Origin: Labrenzia sp. OB1
Lineage (GTDB): Bacteria > Pseudomonadota > Alphaproteobacteria > Rhizobiales > Stappiaceae
Assembly (NCBI RefSeq): GCF_001624695.1
Contig: NZ_JSEP01000004.1
Coordinates: forward strand, 186,001 to 250,000
Reading direction: 5' to 3'
DNA length: 64,000 bases
The position numbers and the translations under genes were made by a program. Numbering within the stretch: the first letter of the stretch is position 1; the number at the start of each line of letters is the position of its first letter. Of the stretch, positions 62,090-64,000 are shown piece by piece. Below the pieces are notes generated by a model. It was not told the DNA's origin and did no database searches. It saw only the letters and a program-made list of their open reading frames with translations.

Positions 62090-63082
62090 CTAGTTGCGAG
62101 CCTTGTCCAGGATCTCCTGACCCCATTCGGAATCGATGTCGGTGAGCACAAGCGGCCAGACATCCTCGCGGACCTTGGCGGCCATGGCGGCAAGCTGTGC
62201 GTCGGTCAGTTTGACGACATTCGTGCCCAGCTCGTCGGCAAGACGTTTTTCCCACTTGCCCTGGTCTTCCTCCGCTACGATCCAGCGCTTGGCCTCAAAG
62301 TCAGCAGCCGCTTTTTTCAGGGCTTCCTGGTCTTCCGCGTCGAGGGAAGACAGCGACTCGTTGGAAATGATCATGAACCAGACTTCAAAATGCGTGTTGG
62401 CCGGAATGTAGGACTTGGTCACATCCCGGAAGGACGCGTAATAACCCTCGGCTCCCGAGCCGATGACGCCGTCGACCACGCCCGTCTGGATGGCGGTGAA
62501 TGCCTCGGAAAACGGGATCGGCGCGGGAATATATCCGAGCGCCTCACCGGTGAGCTGGAAGCTCTTGATGCCGGGAACACGTACCTTGATACCATTCGAT
62601 TTCGACGGATCGCCCGGATCGACCGGGTCGCGATTGAGCGAAATCCCGCCGAAGTAAACGGGATAAGCGGCCAACATCGTTATGTCCTGCTTGGCATACA
62701 GCTTGGCCATGGTCGAATGCAGGATGCCATCCGGACCGTAGATCTTGCGTGCCTCGTCCCAGTTGGCGGCAAGGTACGGAAAGGACGCAATCTGCATTTG
62801 CCGGTCCGTGCCCGTGGCAGCGGGCTGGGTGGCCATGTCGATGCCGCCGACGGAGACGGCTTCCTGGACGACGGTATAGTCGCCAAGCGCTGAGGCGGCG
62901 AAAATCTGAATGTCGATATCGCCGCCCGTTGCGTCCTTGACGGACTTGGCGAAATCCTTCAGCTCGACATCGATCGTCGCTCCCTGAGGACGGACATGGC
63001 TCATCTTGAGTTCCTCTGCCTGGGCGGTGCAGGCAAGGCCGACAACGGCGGCGACGGCAGTCGCTCCCAAAAGTATGTTCAT
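62090..63082 (-). CDS. TRAP transporter substrate-binding protein, DctP family
   Basis: A 330-residue periplasmic binding protein with a signal peptide (about 1-22, cleavage after AQAEE). It has the DctP pattern LKMSHVRPQGATIDVELKDF, IQIFAASALGDYTVVQEAV, and the ligand-site region SNGIKVRVPGIKSFQLTGEA (the Arg that usually binds a carboxylate is in KVRVPG). GWFMIISN-type segments follow (EVWFMIISNESLSSLDAED). It brings a small organic acid or amino acid to the DctM permease. AAAGGGAAA precedes ATG 63082. dctM lies 57 bases upstream, so here dctP follows dctM, the reverse of the usual P-Q-M order. Confidence 0.92.
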   Translation of the reverse strand: MNILLGATAVAAVVGLACTAQAEELKMSHVRPQGATIDVELKDFAKSVKDATGGDIDIQIFAASALGDYTVVQEAVSVGGIDMATQPAATGTDRQMQIASFPYLAANWDEARKIYGPDGILHSTMAKLYAKQDITMLAAYPVYFGGISLNRDPVDPGDPSKSNGIKVRVPGIKSFQLTGEALGYIPAPIPFSEAFTAIQTGVVDGVIGSGAEGYYASFRDVTKSYIPANTHFEVWFMIISNESLSSLDAEDQEALKKAAADFEAKRWIVAEEDQGKWEKRLADELGTNVVKLTDAQLAAMAAKVREDVWPLVLTDIDSEWGQEILDKARN

Positions 63083-63139
63083 GGTATTTCCCTTTCTGGT
63101 TTTATGGTTCTGCGTTCCGGTCTTTCCTGACGAAGCGGT

Positions 63140-64000
63140 TCAGTAGCCGAACAGCCGTGGCAGGTAGAGCGAGAGGTCCGGCCAGAAGGAGGTCAGGAAG
63201 ACCACCGGGACATAGCCGAACAGGATCAGGAGCATGGCGGGAGGTATGACCTTTGTGACTTTGACATTGCCGATCCGGGCGCCAAGATAGAGGATGGATG
63301 CATAGGGCGGGGTCACGCCGCCCATGGCGGTATTCACACCCATGATCGCGGCAAACTGCACCGGGCTCACGTCAAGCGCCTGCATCAGTGGCAGCAGAAG
63401 CGGTGCGACAAGCAGTATGGCTGTTGCGTCATTGACCACCATCCCCACCAGGAACAGCAGGATGTTGATCAGGATCAGCAATATGACCTTGTCTTCGGTG
63501 ATGCCGAAAATCACGCTGACCAGCTGTTGCGGAATGCCTTCGTAGATGAACATACGGCCGAGGATCATCGAAAACAGGATCATCAGCATGATGGCGCCGA
63601 CAGCCGTGGCCGCGTTCTTGCCGGCAGCCAGGAAATTGTCGAGACGCAGGCCGCGATAGATCAGGAACCCGACGGGAATCGCATAGATCACCGCGACTGC
63701 GGCGGACTCCGTCGGCGTCATGATACCGCCGTAGATGCCACCAAGGATGATGACCGGCATAAGCAGCGCCGGAAAGGCGTGGAAGCCTCGTCTGGCCACT
63801 TCTCCGGTAAATTCGGCGGCAGTCGGCTTTTCGTCCAGCACAAGATTGAACTTGCGGGCCATCCACAGGTTCACCACCGAAAAATTGAACATGATGAGCA
63901 GGCCCGGACCAAGCGTTGCCAGGAAACAGGCGGCAATCGAGGTGTCCGTGACCCAGCCATAGAGGATCATGGTTGCCGAAGGTGGAATGAGGAGACCCAG
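63140..64000 (-). CDS. TRAP transporter large permease, DctM family (partial, 5' end outside window)
   Basis: The C-terminal 286 residues of a DctM-type permease. The frame runs off the right edge; the edge codons read GLLIPPSATMILYGWVTD, the family signature. Several membrane helices follow, with the DctM motifs GGIYGGIMTPTESAAVAVIY and NILLFLVGMVVNDATAILL, and the end MGVNTAMGGVTPPYASILYL. Uptake is driven by the sodium or proton gradient. The small permease (DctQ) is probably just outside the window. It is the most upstream visible gene of the minus-strand operon. Confidence 0.93.
   Translation of the reverse strand: MGLLIPPSATMILYGWVTDTSIAACFLATLGPGLLIMFNFSVVNLWMARKFNLVLDEKPTAAEFTGEVARRGFHAFPALLMPVIILGGIYGGIMTPTESAAVAVIYAIPVGFLIYRGLRLDNFLAAGKNAATAVGAIMLMILFSMILGRMFIYEGIPQQLVSVIFGITEDKVILLILINILLFLVGMVVNDATAILLVAPLLLPLMQALDVSPVQFAAIMGVNTAMGGVTPPYASILYLGARIGNVKVTKVIPPAMLLILFGYVPVVFLTSFWPDLSLYLPRLFGY

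Overview
This window is a chromosomal segment of an alphaproteobacterium. Gene content and order point to Hyphomicrobiales (Rhizobiales), most likely the Stappiaceae (Roseibium/Labrenzia/Stappia group). The evidence is the lnt / PhrR-like regulator / metK / trmB / rimP / nusA run, an SRP RNA just ahead of dnaX-ybaB-recR, kdsB-pheA beside a CycM-type cytochrome c, a double-YejA yejABEF operon and an Omp19-like lipoprotein. The family assignment is an inference from gene order and protein resemblance; no search was run. The segment is G+C-rich and almost fully coding. I see no tRNA, 5S/16S/23S rRNA, CRISPR array, insertion sequence or prophage.

Layout. 1-15.5 kb is the translation/transcription core: the end of lnt, an XRE regulator, metK, trmB, rimP-nusA-ylxR-infB, rbfA-truB, an intruding nucleotidyltransferase, rpsO and pnp. 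15.5-25.5 kb holds a GGDEF/EAL protein, dapB, gpmA, a PfkB sugar/adenosine kinase, pheA, kdsB, a membrane-anchored cytochrome c and a CHASE-GGDEF diguanylate cyclase. 25.5-33.4 kb is a peptide ABC importer (two YejA-like binding proteins, yejB, yejE, yejF). 33.4-39.3 kb carries a small XRE regulator, a SulP transporter, an MltB-type lytic transglycosylase, a histidine phosphatase-fold protein, nudC and a HIT protein. 39.4-45.2 kb has the SRP RNA, dnaX-ybaB-recR, an EI24-like membrane protein and glutaminase. 45.4-50 kb is sdhCDAB with an FkbM-type methyltransferase between sdhA and sdhB. 50-58.8 kb is mixed: an APH-like kinase, periplasmic msrA, an unknown protein, an outer-membrane barrel, recQ, an acyltransferase, a MAPEG protein, an Omp19/Inh lipoprotein and a two-part hypothetical protein. 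58.8-64 kb is a minus-strand catabolic operon: TRAP transporter, a three-part flavoprotein amine/amino-acid dehydrogenase and RidA.

How the parts work together. The first 15 kb supplies SAM, tRNA m7G, ribosome maturation factors, the elongation factor NusA, IF2 and PNPase, and has several leader structures that look regulatory: an anti-Shine-Dalgarno element before metK, an attenuator-like hairpin before rimP, and Shine-Dalgarno sequences held in hairpin loops before rpsO and pnp. The last 5 kb reads as one pathway: import an amine or amino acid by TRAP, oxidise it with a DadA-like / [2Fe-2S] / FAD-BFD complex, and clear the imine product with RidA. The best leads for new biology are the metK leader, the paired rpsO and pnp leader hairpins, the methyltransferase inside the sdh operon, and the substrate of the TRAP/dehydrogenase operon.
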